This document shows positions 9,551-17,743 of a DNA stretch of 64,000 nt, one piece after another. Location of the stretch: the NCBI GenBank assembly GCA_900102235.1, contig FMVL01000003.1:186001-250000 (forward strand). The letters run 5' to 3'. The first letter of the stretch is position 1. The number at the start of each line of letters is the position of its first letter. The DNA is from Lachnospiraceae bacterium XBB2008. Lineage in GTDB: Bacteria > Bacillota > Clostridia > Lachnospirales > Lachnospiraceae. The notes beneath the pieces were generated by a model that saw nothing but the letters and a program-made list of their open reading frames with translations, did no database searches and was not told the DNA's origin. The position numbers and the translations under genes were made by a program.

Positions 9551-9766
9551 TTAAGGCAGATCAAGTTCATCGGCGGTAAATACAACCGTATCCTCCGCTA
9601 CCGCATTCTTCTCCCCTGCCTCATCTATCATGTCGCCGTAGCCTGTCAGTGCCGCAAAAGGCGCAAACTGAGCGGCCCTGTCATGTCTGGACATCTGCGG
9701 ATGTCTGGTCGAAACATGATGCGGAAGGTCTATTATATCACTGTAATCCCGATTCATTTCATTCAT
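9551..9766 (-). CDS. Small conserved protein associated with UmuC-like polymerase
   Basis: A 71-residue protein beginning MNEMNRDYSDIIDLPHH. It carries the segment MSRHDRAAQFAPFAALTGYGD, a signature of a small clostridial family repeatedly found beside Y-family polymerase genes, as seen here (32 bp after the polymerase stop). The family is sometimes annotated YolD-like, but its biochemical role is not established. It has no membrane segment or signal peptide. AAGG lies at proper distance before the ATG. The C terminus is acidic and shorter than many homologues I recall, which are over 100 residues, so this copy may be trimmed. Confidence 0.8.
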   Translation of the reverse strand: MNEMNRDYSDIIDLPHHVSTRHPQMSRHDRAAQFAPFAALTGYGDMIDEAGEKNAVAEDTVVFTADELDLP

Positions 9767-9798
9767 ATCATATCCTTCGATCTGCCGTGTCCGGGTAT

Positions 9799-11361
9799 TT
9801 ATGCCTTATGGCCTCCGACCTGGGCATTACGTTCCATCGCCGTGGCGCCCTCTTCGAGGTTCATTCCTTTAAGGATCGCGTTTTTGCCGTATTTGTTCTT
9901 GATCGCGAGGACAGCTTCCTGAATACGCTTTTCCTTTTCCCTGGCATTTCGTTCCTCTTCCTTCTCTTTTTCGCGGTTCTGCGCTTCCTCTCCGAAGTCC
10001 GCAAAAAGATCCATCTGCCTGAAGTTTGACTCTTCCTCGAGTTTCCGCTCCGCGGCCCTGTCGGTCAGGACTCGGCATGCGGCTATCGAAAGGCGCCTCG
10101 ACAGCAGTCCGGGATCCATGATCCTGTCATACAGTTCCAGCACAGCCTTCATGATCACAGAGGTAGAGGAAGTATATTCGCCGAGATTGATCGTTCCGTG
10201 GGCATGCTTGGGAACTTCCCTGCCGTACCAGTCCGTCACGACTTCCCCGTGATAATCCTTTTTGAGTTTATCATCGAGGATGTTCTTAACGTCATATCCG
10301 ATGGTAAGGACTATCTGATCCGTCACGACATGCTTTTTCACCAGATCCAGTACCAGAATGTCCGCCATTTCCTTGACTATCAGCCGTGTCTTCTCAAAAT
10401 CATAAGGTTCCTTGAGCACCTGCCCGGTACTTATCGAATTATTCTCGGGTTTGTATGACTTGATGTCATCGATGTTCACGTTTTCCCAGCCCCAGGCATG
10501 GTCTATGAGAAGTTCGGCACCTATCCCGAACATTTTGTACAGGAGGTCTTCATTATAATAATCCTGCTCTTTGCCGAGCGAACAGCGGGCCACGTCCCCC
10601 ATCGTATACAGTCCCTGAGCCTCCAGTTTACGGGAGATGCCTCTTCCGACCCGCCAGAAATCGGAGATGGGGCGGTGCGACCAGAGCCGCTTTCGGTACT
10701 CATGTTCATCCAGTTCGGCTATGCGGGCTCCTTTCTCATCGGGCTCCATATGCTTGGCTACTATGTCCATCGCGATCTTGGCCAGATACATGTTCGTCCC
10801 GATCCCGGCAGTTGCGGTGATCCCCGTCTCCGCATAGACCTCGGCGATCATCTTCACGGTGAGTTCCCTTGCAGTCATGTGATACGTGTCCAGATAATGC
10901 GTGACATCCGCAAAGATCTCGTCCACGGAATATACATGTATGTCCTCGGGAGCCACATATCTCATATATATATTGAAGATGTTGGTGGAATACTCCATAT
11001 ACTTCTTCATCTGCGGAGGTGCGATTATATAATCCAGCTCTAGCCCGGGATCCGCCTCGAGTTCCCCTGCATCACAGCTTTTTCCGTGGAATGTGCCTCC
11101 GGGAGCATGGAGCTTTCTGATCGCGTTGACCTCACGGACCTTTTCCACCACCTCAAAAAGCCTCGCACGCCCCGGTATCCCGTATGCCTTCAGGGAAGGT
11201 GTTACGGCAAGACATATGGTCTTCTCCGTACGGGTCGGATCGGCTACAACGAGATTGGTCTTAAGCGCATCAACTCCTCTTTGCCGGCATTCGACCGAGG
11301 CATAGAAGCTCTTCAGGTCTATAGCTATGAATTTGTGTTCATCCGAATTGATAAATGCCAT
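9799..11361 (-). CDS. Y-family DNA polymerase (UmuC/DinB-like)
   Basis: A 520-residue translesion polymerase. The palm motif DLKSFYASVE with the first catalytic Asp lies near 15-24, and YSVDEIFADV carries the second Asp/Glu pair. A helix-hairpin-helix region and little finger follow. Near the C terminus QMDLF matches the beta-clamp binding consensus, then a highly charged linker and KNKYGKNAILKGMNLEEGAT, typical of the clostridial UmuC-like subfamily. The start overlaps the preceding permease by 23 bases, with GGTGG as ribosome site inside that gene, so its expression seems tied to the ABC operon. No intact LexA box was seen nearby. Confidence 0.9.
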   Translation of the reverse strand: MAFINSDEHKFIAIDLKSFYASVECRQRGVDALKTNLVVADPTRTEKTICLAVTPSLKAYGIPGRARLFEVVEKVREVNAIRKLHAPGGTFHGKSCDAGELEADPGLELDYIIAPPQMKKYMEYSTNIFNIYMRYVAPEDIHVYSVDEIFADVTHYLDTYHMTARELTVKMIAEVYAETGITATAGIGTNMYLAKIAMDIVAKHMEPDEKGARIAELDEHEYRKRLWSHRPISDFWRVGRGISRKLEAQGLYTMGDVARCSLGKEQDYYNEDLLYKMFGIGAELLIDHAWGWENVNIDDIKSYKPENNSISTGQVLKEPYDFEKTRLIVKEMADILVLDLVKKHVVTDQIVLTIGYDVKNILDDKLKKDYHGEVVTDWYGREVPKHAHGTINLGEYTSSTSVIMKAVLELYDRIMDPGLLSRRLSIAACRVLTDRAAERKLEEESNFRQMDLFADFGEEAQNREKEKEEERNAREKEKRIQEAVLAIKNKYGKNAILKGMNLEEGATAMERNAQVGGHKA

Positions 11362-12226
11362 ATATCGCCACCGCGAATGCAGTTGACATAACTACTGTGG
11401 TCAAAACTCTGACCATGACTAACGCTACTCTTTTTCCGCGTGAAAATGCACCGTAAAAATTCCTGTCGGTATGGGCCGTATCATAAAGCGTAAGGATCGT
11501 CGTAAGAATGATCATCGCGCAGAATACGATCTTCAGGATCGAGGCGGTGCGTTCTTCATGAATGCGCGATCCCACGTCCATATCGCCCGGGTCACCTATG
11601 TCACATACCTCATAGATCCCGGTATCCGGGGTCTGAGTGTACATCTCATATCGTTCCACCGCATACCGGGCGCTCTCCCCCGCCTCTCCGGTAAGAATGC
11701 TGCCTAAGTCCGTTACCGCCACGCGGTTCACATATTCGGTCAGTTCCCCGGGAGCTCTCATTCTCGCCAGGACTGGATATACCATCTCTCTGATCACATA
11801 TCCGTCCGCGCTTCCCGCCGCCTGATATATGGTGACATGCAGGTCATCGAAGTTCCTGTCCGCGACGGTTCCCGCAAGTCTTTCATCGTCTGATCCAAGG
11901 TATTCATCCGGTATTCCTTCAAAAACAACTCCGCATGATGCCTCGTTAACGCTCACAAGGCGTCTTAATTCTTCTTCATCATATACACGCTCATATCTGA
12001 ATCCTTCCGGAGTATCCGCGGTCATATCAGCGTATAACTCATCTGCAGTTTCCAAAGATTCGTCACCAGTGTACACGAGAACCAGAGTATCTTCATTGTA
12101 TCGCCCCGACACACTGTGCGACAGAAGAAAAGTGATCGTCATGAGCGCGGTGATCAGCCAGAACGAGAAGCTCCTGATATTGACTTTGACCCGGTTTATC
12201 CCCCATTGAATCAGCATTCTAATCAT
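11339..12226 (-). CDS. ABC-2 type permease subunit, apparently C-terminally truncated
   Basis: A 295-residue protein with one N-terminal transmembrane helix (about 18-40), an extracytoplasmic domain (about 41-225) and only two further helices (about 228-252 and 264-292), ending at once after the third. The neighbouring permease of the same organisation has five helices after its ectodomain, so TM4-6 (about 120 residues) are missing. The last eight codons read through the start region of the polymerase gene. This looks like a deletion junction. It may be a remnant or may still pair with the intact permease. It overlaps that gene by 8 bases upstream. Confidence 0.7.
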   Translation of the reverse strand: MIRMLIQWGINRVKVNIRSFSFWLITALMTITFLLSHSVSGRYNEDTLVLVYTGDESLETADELYADMTADTPEGFRYERVYDEEELRRLVSVNEASCGVVFEGIPDEYLGSDDERLAGTVADRNFDDLHVTIYQAAGSADGYVIREMVYPVLARMRAPGELTEYVNRVAVTDLGSILTGEAGESARYAVERYEMYTQTPDTGIYEVCDIGDPGDMDVGSRIHEERTASILKIVFCAMIILTTILTLYDTAHTDRNFYGAFSRGKRVALVMVRVLTTVVMSTAFAVAIYGIYQFG

Positions 12227-13463
12227 GAATATACTGCCTCCGCCTGTAGAGGATAAGCGATATCACAAATATGATATCATCCGTTATTAATGTGACAATA
12301 AAACCGTTTATGTTTCTCAACCCTCTGATATGTCCGGTATCCCACATCCCGGATAAGAGCATTCTGTGAAGTGTTCCGGTGGGTATGATCCCTGCAGCAC
12401 TCCGAAAAGCGCCGGGAAGGTAGACCGCGGGAACCATCACCCCGGATGCTATGAGCAGGATAAGCATCAGTGTCACATAGACTACTCTGAAGTGAGCTGA
12501 ATCCGTCCCTACAAGGCCGGCTATAAGATGTATCCACAGTGCTGCCGACAGAGCCACTGTCCACAGACATATATGAAAACGTGTGGAAAACTGCATGACT
12601 GTGCCCGTATTCTGTATGGTTGTATCTATAAATATTAAAACGCGATTTAATATTATCAGTAATAATTCTCCGATCAGGCCCATAGATATCCATATGGCAC
12701 AGATCTTGCTCAGGCTGTTACGCAGATACGATGTCCTGCCCCTGTCCAATGTCCTCTCCAGTCTCATCTGCTCCCCGGTATACATCCCGAAGAGAGTCAC
12801 ACCGCCCAGAAGCATCATACACAGGAATGCGCCTGTAAGATAAAACTTAAGCAGATCATATGAACCGTATGCCGATACCGTCTTTACGTCCATAAAGTCG
12901 GTTCTTTTCTCAAACCTTGCAAGCGTTCCCGAAAAGAACTCCCATTCCATCGCCGTTCTCGTGACAGGCAGATCATAAGCCTCGATCGTGTCGTACATGC
13001 TGAGTATCTGAGCATCCGTTATCTCCATAAGACCGGATACACTCCCGAGCATTCCCAGAAGTTTATACACGGATTTGGAAGGTGTGCCGTTTGTGTATAT
13101 CTTCAGATGCGCCTCCTGCATCGTCGATGTCTTTTCATAGAAATCATCGGGGATCTCTATGACCAGCCCGATCTCACCTCCGCGCAGGCCATCCAATGCC
13201 TCATCCGGTTCCTCTTTCTCCAGAGTACAGATCGAGCTGACCCCCGGGATATCGTCAGCCATCTCGAACACATAATCCGAGAATCCGGAATCATCAGCGA
13301 CCACCGCAACACGGATGAGTCCGCCCGAAGCTTCCGCTGAGCGCATGTACAGATGAGCTCCGGCAAATATCACTCCGAAAAGGACTGCCATGATCAGCAG
13401 TCCCGCAAGAAGCCGCTCAGCGGCCGATCTAAGTTGCAGAACAAACAGATTAAATCTTTTCAT
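12219..13463 (-). CDS. ABC-2 type transporter permease
   Basis: A 414-residue membrane protein with an N-terminal helix (about 15-37), a large extracytoplasmic domain (about 38-215) and five further helices, the ABC-2/YhgE-like exporter architecture (one helix, ectodomain, five helices). This family exports lipids, peptides, polysaccharides or drugs; the substrate here cannot be read from sequence. It overlaps the ATPase gene by 14 bases and the second permease by 8 bases, so the three genes form one tightly coupled unit. Confidence 0.82.
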   Translation of the reverse strand: MKRFNLFVLQLRSAAERLLAGLLIMAVLFGVIFAGAHLYMRSAEASGGLIRVAVVADDSGFSDYVFEMADDIPGVSSICTLEKEEPDEALDGLRGGEIGLVIEIPDDFYEKTSTMQEAHLKIYTNGTPSKSVYKLLGMLGSVSGLMEITDAQILSMYDTIEAYDLPVTRTAMEWEFFSGTLARFEKRTDFMDVKTVSAYGSYDLLKFYLTGAFLCMMLLGGVTLFGMYTGEQMRLERTLDRGRTSYLRNSLSKICAIWISMGLIGELLLIILNRVLIFIDTTIQNTGTVMQFSTRFHICLWTVALSAALWIHLIAGLVGTDSAHFRVVYVTLMLILLIASGVMVPAVYLPGAFRSAAGIIPTGTLHRMLLSGMWDTGHIRGLRNINGFIVTLITDDIIFVISLILYRRRQYIHD

Positions 13464-14064
13464 TAACTCCGCCGGCTATTCTATAACAAGTGTTACACAT
13501 ATCCAGTTCTTCGCTGTCATGACTTACCAGAATGATGAGCGTACCCCGCTCTGCCATTCTTCGGATATCAGCGCGAATGATCTTCTTGTAATGCATATCC
13601 AGAGCCGCTGTCGGTTCATCCAGTATCAGGATGTCCGGTTCGGAAGCGGCGGCGCATGCAATCGATACCCTTCGCCGCATACCACCCGAAAGCTTGGATA
13701 CGCGCTTATTCACCATCTCGGCCAGATCATAATCGGATACGGCAGCTTTGCGTTTGGATGGTGAGCCGCACCAAAGTCCGAGACACTCGCGGACCTTAAA
13801 CTCGCCCGGAAGCGGGTCCGTCTGCGGAACATATCCTATCCTGTCCGCAAGATCCCGGATCCGGCTGATGCTCCGGCCGTCTATCGTCACTTCGCCATTA
13901 TCAGGGCGCTCAACTCCCGCAAGGATAGCGAGCAAGGTGCTCTTCCCGGACCCGTTATCCCCTGCAAATCCGATGATTTCACCGCCTGATGCGCTGAAGC
14001 TGATGCCCCGCAGGACCTTTTGCTTTCCGTATGCTCTTTTTACATTCTTACATTCAAATTCCAT
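13450..14064 (-). CDS. ABC transporter ATP-binding protein
   Basis: A 204-residue nucleotide-binding subunit for the two permeases downstream. Walker A is GDNGSGKST, the Q-loop is in GYVPQTD, the signature is KLSGGMRRR, Walker B is DILILDEP, and the H-loop histidine is in LVSHD. It is short but complete. The ATG lies only 7 bases after a TATAAT box with no Shine-Dalgarno sequence, so the mRNA may be leaderless. It is the first gene of a unit that continues into the permeases and the Y-family polymerase. Confidence 0.9.
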   Translation of the reverse strand: MEFECKNVKRAYGKQKVLRGISFSASGGEIIGFAGDNGSGKSTLLAILAGVERPDNGEVTIDGRSISRIRDLADRIGYVPQTDPLPGEFKVRECLGLWCGSPSKRKAAVSDYDLAEMVNKRVSKLSGGMRRRVSIACAAASEPDILILDEPTAALDMHYKKIIRADIRRMAERGTLIILVSHDSEELDMCNTCYRIAGGVNEKI

Positions 14065-14071
14065 ATGTTCA

Positions 14072-14077
14072 ATTATA
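14072..14077 (-). promoter_or_regulatory. -10 box of the ABC exporter/polymerase operon
   Basis: TATAAT on the minus strand, 7 bases before the ATPase start codon. No convincing -35 was found at 16-18 bp. The expected transcription start falls within about one base of the ATG. A GAAC half-site resembling half a LexA box overlaps this region, but the second half is not conserved. Confidence 0.5.
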
Positions 14078-14180
14078 CCCTATGCCGCCATCATATTCAT
14101 ATATGATCTTTGAGTCATAAATCTCGGATTCCGGCCCCGTCCGGCCGCAATATGCACGGGAAATATGCGCCGGTTTGCGG

Positions 14181-14186
14181 TATAAT
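14181..14186 (+). promoter_or_regulatory. -10 box upstream of murE
   Basis: TATAAT on the plus strand, 38 bases before the murE ATG, in the 160-bp divergent region between the ABC ATPase gene and murE. No good -35 hexamer is visible at 16-18 bp. The spacing to the GAGG ribosome site is normal for a leadered transcript. Confidence 0.5.
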
Positions 14187-14224
14187 ATAGTTTGTTAGTA
14201 ACTATATCCAACGAGGTAAATCAC

Positions 14225-15703
14225 ATGACCAAACTGAACGATCTTCTGGGAAAACTTGACTACACCTGCTTACATGGAACAACCGATATCGATGTATCCG
14301 CCGTGATATACGACTCGAGAAAAGTGGTCCCGGGAAGCATGTTCATCTGCATAGTGGGCGCAAATTCCGACGGGCACGACTACATCCCCGACGTGATCGA
14401 AAAGGGTGCCTCATGTCTTATAGTATCCAAAGAGCTGTCCGATATCCCCGACTCAGTCACCGTGATCAAAGTCGATGATACACGATATGCGATGGCATTC
14501 ATCTCGGCGGCCTGGTTCGATCATCCGGCTGATAAGCTTACCGTGATCGGCATAACCGGCACCAAAGGCAAGACTACAACCACTTATCTGGTCAAGTCGG
14601 TCCTGGAGCACGCAGGTCTTAAGTGCGGTCTGATCGGAACGATCGAGATCGTGATTGGCGACGAGCACATTCATGCGGACAATACGACTCCCGAATCCTA
14701 TCTCATTCAGGAATACTTCTCGAGAATGGTCGCTGCCGGCATGACGCATGTGGTAATGGAAGTATCTTCTCAGGGGCTCATGCTCCACAGAACCCAGGGA
14801 TTCATCTTTGATATCGGCATATTCACTAATCTCGAGCCCGACCACATCGGGCCTAACGAGCATAAGGACTTAGACGACTATATCAGATGCAAGAGTCTGC
14901 TGTTTAAGCAGTGCCGCCACGGCATATTCAACGCCGATGACGAGCATCTGTCACGTATAATGGACGGACACACCTGCGATGTACTGACATACGGGATCGA
15001 TAAAGAAGCTGCCACCGCACCTGACATCACCGCGAAAAACATCACACTCATCAACCGTCCGGGCATTCTCGGCGTGGAATTCGATGCAAACGGTCTCGTG
15101 AATACTCACATCACCCTTCCGACGCCGGGTTATTTCAGTGTATATAACGCCCTGTGTGCGATCTCCATCTGCCATGTGCTGAACATCCCGGATGACGTCA
15201 TGCAGACGGGCTTCACCAATGCCCGTGTTAAAGGGCGCGTAGAGCCGGTCCATATATCCGATGATTATACGATGCTCATAGACTATGCGCATAACGCCAT
15301 GGCTCTGGAAAGTCTTCTGACCACTCTCAAAGCCTATGAACCCGGCCGTCTCGTATGTCTCTTCGGCTGCGGCGGAAACAGATCGAAACTCAGACGTTTT
15401 GAGATGGGGGAAGTGAGCGGCCGTCTTGCGGATCTCACCATCATCACCTCCGATAACCCCAGAAACGAGGAACCTCAGGATATCATAAACGACATAAAGA
15501 CAGGTATCTCCAAGACAGACGGTAAGTATGTGGAGATCGCGGACCGCAAGGAAGCGATCCGTTACAGCATAGAAAATGCCCTCCCCGGCGACATCATAGT
15601 CCTGGCCGGCAAAGGGCACGAAGATTATCAGGAGATCAAGGGTGTCAAATACCCTATGGACGAACGCGACCTGATCGCTGACATCATGCGCGAACGCAGA
15701 TAA
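14225..15703 (+). CDS. murE: UDP-MurNAc-tripeptide synthetase MurE
   Basis: A 492-residue cytoplasmic Mur ligase that adds the third residue of the peptidoglycan stem peptide. The P-loop GTKGKTTTTY, the NTTPES and HVVMEVSSQG blocks, the CGGNRSKLRR stretch and the DNPRNEEP motif are present. DNPR is typical of meso-diaminopimelate-adding enzymes, so DAP is the likely substrate. The frame is open from a TTG at 14192, but the ATG at 14225 has GAGG at proper distance and gives a standard N terminus. It stands alone on the plus strand, away from the mur/division cluster. Its last codons are the first unit of a tandem repeat. Confidence 0.93.
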   Translation: MTKLNDLLGKLDYTCLHGTTDIDVSAVIYDSRKVVPGSMFICIVGANSDGHDYIPDVIEKGASCLIVSKELSDIPDSVTVIKVDDTRYAMAFISAAWFDHPADKLTVIGITGTKGKTTTTYLVKSVLEHAGLKCGLIGTIEIVIGDEHIHADNTTPESYLIQEYFSRMVAAGMTHVVMEVSSQGLMLHRTQGFIFDIGIFTNLEPDHIGPNEHKDLDDYIRCKSLLFKQCRHGIFNADDEHLSRIMDGHTCDVLTYGIDKEAATAPDITAKNITLINRPGILGVEFDANGLVNTHITLPTPGYFSVYNALCAISICHVLNIPDDVMQTGFTNARVKGRVEPVHISDDYTMLIDYAHNAMALESLLTTLKAYEPGRLVCLFGCGGNRSKLRRFEMGEVSGRLADLTIITSDNPRNEEPQDIINDIKTGISKTDGKYVEIADRKEAIRYSIENALPGDIIVLAGKGHEDYQEIKGVKYPMDERDLIADIMRERR

Positions 15704-15758
15704 CGATCGCTGACATCATGCGCGAGATCGTATGACGATCTCCGGCATCATGCGCGAG
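15673..15758. repeat. Three-copy 32-bp tandem repeat at the murE 3' end
   Basis: Units begin at 15673, 15705 and 15737. The first contains the last codons and stop of murE, the second is nearly identical over its first 21 bases, and the third is diverged and partial. The core GACATCATGCGCGA recurs as GGCATCATGCGCGA in the third. A perfect inverted repeat with 8-bp arms (15724-15731 and 15735-15742, loop ATG) spans the junction of units 2 and 3. The repeat fills the gap between murE and the convergent EAL gene, whose stop is at 15764. No T-tract follows, so it is not a clear intrinsic terminator. Confidence 0.85.
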
Positions 15759-15763
15759 AGGTC

Positions 15764-17740
15764 TCAGATTATCGACTCAAAAGCCTTGTCCTTGTACCTC
15801 TTAATGAAATCCAGGAACTCAGGTCCCGGGATCGGCTTACAGAAGAAGAATCCCTGCATGAGCTCGCAGCCCTGGATCAGATCCGCTTCCAGATCCGAGA
15901 ACTTGCGGGCAACCGCCTCTTCCTCAACGCCTTCTACAAGCACTTCCTTATCCATTTCCTTGAACATGGATATCGTATCCTGGATCACTATGCACATCTG
16001 CGGATCGTCGATCATATCAACGAAACTCTTATCAAGCTTGACCTGATCTATGGGAAGCCCCGTGGTACGCTTGATGTTGGAATATCCGGTACCGTAGTCG
16101 TCCAGAGCGATCTTTACTCCGTATTCATGAAGTTTCCTGATATTCATGTCCACTATCTCAGGGTTCATGTCAGTCGCGGCTTCGGTCAGTTCGAAGCTCA
16201 CGAACCTCGGATCCACTCCGTATTCAAACATCAGATTCTTGATCTTATCGACCAGATCGACCTCGATACACTGGCTGGCCGACAGGTTCATCTCGATATA
16301 CTTAAGTCCCAGCGCATTCATATCCAGCGTGGATATGAAACGTATGACATCGTTAAATACGAAATCACCGATATCATGTATACAGCCGTTTATCTCGGCA
16401 GCCGGAATGAAAAGTGACGGCGGCACCTGACCGTATATCGGATCGTTAAGTCTTATCATGGCCTCAGCAGCCACGAATTTCTTTTCCCTCACCGAATATA
16501 TGGGCTGATAATACATCTCGAAATTATTGTCTCTTACAGCCCTGCGAAGGATATCGTCCAGGTCATTACGGACCTTATACTCATCATTATCCTTGAAATC
16601 CCTGTAATAATGTACATTCTGCGTATCGGGGAGCGTACGGTGGAAGTTTGTTCCCAGCGAGAACAGGCTGGACGAATCGCTCATATCCTTGGGACAGAAC
16701 ACCACGCAGACCCTGACGTCCGCAAAAACTGTAAGTTTGCCGATATGGTGCTCGGCCGTGAGCGAGGCCATGATCTCCTCTGCAGCATCCGCAACTATCT
16801 CCTCAACCGCCTCATCGGATACTATGGCATACAATCCGTTCTCCATATAGTAAACGGAAGAAGTCAGTCCGTGACCGGCGCATATCGCATCGATCCTCGA
16901 AGTAGTGGAATAAAGAAACTCGTTATGTCCCTTCAGGCCCAGATACATATGCAGGTTATTGTTGTTCACGATCTTGACGAACACGACCGAAATGGGTTTG
17001 GCCGACTTGAAGTTCATCGTGACCTTCTCTATGCAGGCAGTATACTTCTGTGCACCGGTTATGGGGTTTACCTGATTTACGGCCCTGCGGAGCATTACCA
17101 TGAAAAAGAGCACCGCCAAAGAAATGCAGAAGCACTCAACGAGCAGCCCCGTCTGGGTAAGCTGTATCGCAAGTCCCGTACTGACGGATACAAACAGGAA
17201 TATGAGTGTGGAAAGCTTGTCTTTCAGGATATAGGTTCTGAAGCGGATCAGTGTCCCCAGTATCCATCCTAAATAGATGACCGCAACCAGATAAAAGACT
17301 ACCAGCCAGGGTCCTCTGACATAGGTGATGTCATCGGTGAGTTTAAATACATCAAACACAAAACCGTTCAGAGCCAGCACCACGTTATCCACTATGATGA
17401 GTCCCCACCAAAGCGCATGTCTGAATCTGTACTCCCTGAAAATATGCCACAGATCCAGGCTGGAATATATATACAGCATGTATACCGGCAAAAGCAGATT
17501 ATGACAGAAGAAATAGAGATAGTTATAGACATACGCCAGGATCAGGTTTGCCCGTCCCCCGCTGCAATAGTTGCATATCGTTCCTCCGCCGAGATCGGCG
17601 ATAACGGTAAGCAGTACCAGCGTAAGCAGGAACATCAGGATCTTACCCGATCTGTTCTTGTACTCCTTTCTGATAAGTGCGAAAACCCAGAAAAGAAGGA
17701 TTATGAATAAAGCGCATTCGTCAAATGTAAGTATCTGCAT
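15764..17740 (-). CDS. Membrane EAL-domain c-di-GMP phosphodiesterase (paralogue 1)
   Basis: A 658-residue protein with about eight N-terminal transmembrane helices (1-230), a GGDEF-like domain that has lost the GGDEF motif (about 240-390) and an EAL domain (about 400-650). The signature reads EAM instead of EAL but keeps the catalytic Glu. Other active-site blocks are intact: MNLSAS, LDDYGTGYS, VKLDKSF, VEGVEE and the late MQGFFF. It probably hydrolyses c-di-GMP, with the membrane part or degenerate GGDEF as sensor. GGAGA precedes the ATG, and the gene starts 3 bp after its paralogue, with which it shares domain order throughout. Confidence 0.88.
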   Translation of the reverse strand: MQILTFDECALFIILLFWVFALIRKEYKNRSGKILMFLLTLVLLTVIADLGGGTICNYCSGGRANLILAYVYNYLYFFCHNLLLPVYMLYIYSSLDLWHIFREYRFRHALWWGLIIVDNVVLALNGFVFDVFKLTDDITYVRGPWLVVFYLVAVIYLGWILGTLIRFRTYILKDKLSTLIFLFVSVSTGLAIQLTQTGLLVECFCISLAVLFFMVMLRRAVNQVNPITGAQKYTACIEKVTMNFKSAKPISVVFVKIVNNNNLHMYLGLKGHNEFLYSTTSRIDAICAGHGLTSSVYYMENGLYAIVSDEAVEEIVADAAEEIMASLTAEHHIGKLTVFADVRVCVVFCPKDMSDSSSLFSLGTNFHRTLPDTQNVHYYRDFKDNDEYKVRNDLDDILRRAVRDNNFEMYYQPIYSVREKKFVAAEAMIRLNDPIYGQVPPSLFIPAAEINGCIHDIGDFVFNDVIRFISTLDMNALGLKYIEMNLSASQCIEVDLVDKIKNLMFEYGVDPRFVSFELTEAATDMNPEIVDMNIRKLHEYGVKIALDDYGTGYSNIKRTTGLPIDQVKLDKSFVDMIDDPQMCIVIQDTISMFKEMDKEVLVEGVEEEAVARKFSDLEADLIQGCELMQGFFFCKPIPGPEFLDFIKRYKDKAFESII

Positions 17741-17743
17741 TCT

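Noticed and set aside
9551-11361. Polymerase and small partner as part of a mobile element
   Set aside because: No integrase, transposase, terminal repeats or base-composition shift was seen; the pair adjoins core genes.
14055-14072. Possible LexA/SOS box at the start of the ABC-polymerase operon
   Set aside because: Only one half-site (GAAC) fits the Firmicutes consensus GAAC-N4-GTTC; the second half reads GGAA-type sequence and does not match.
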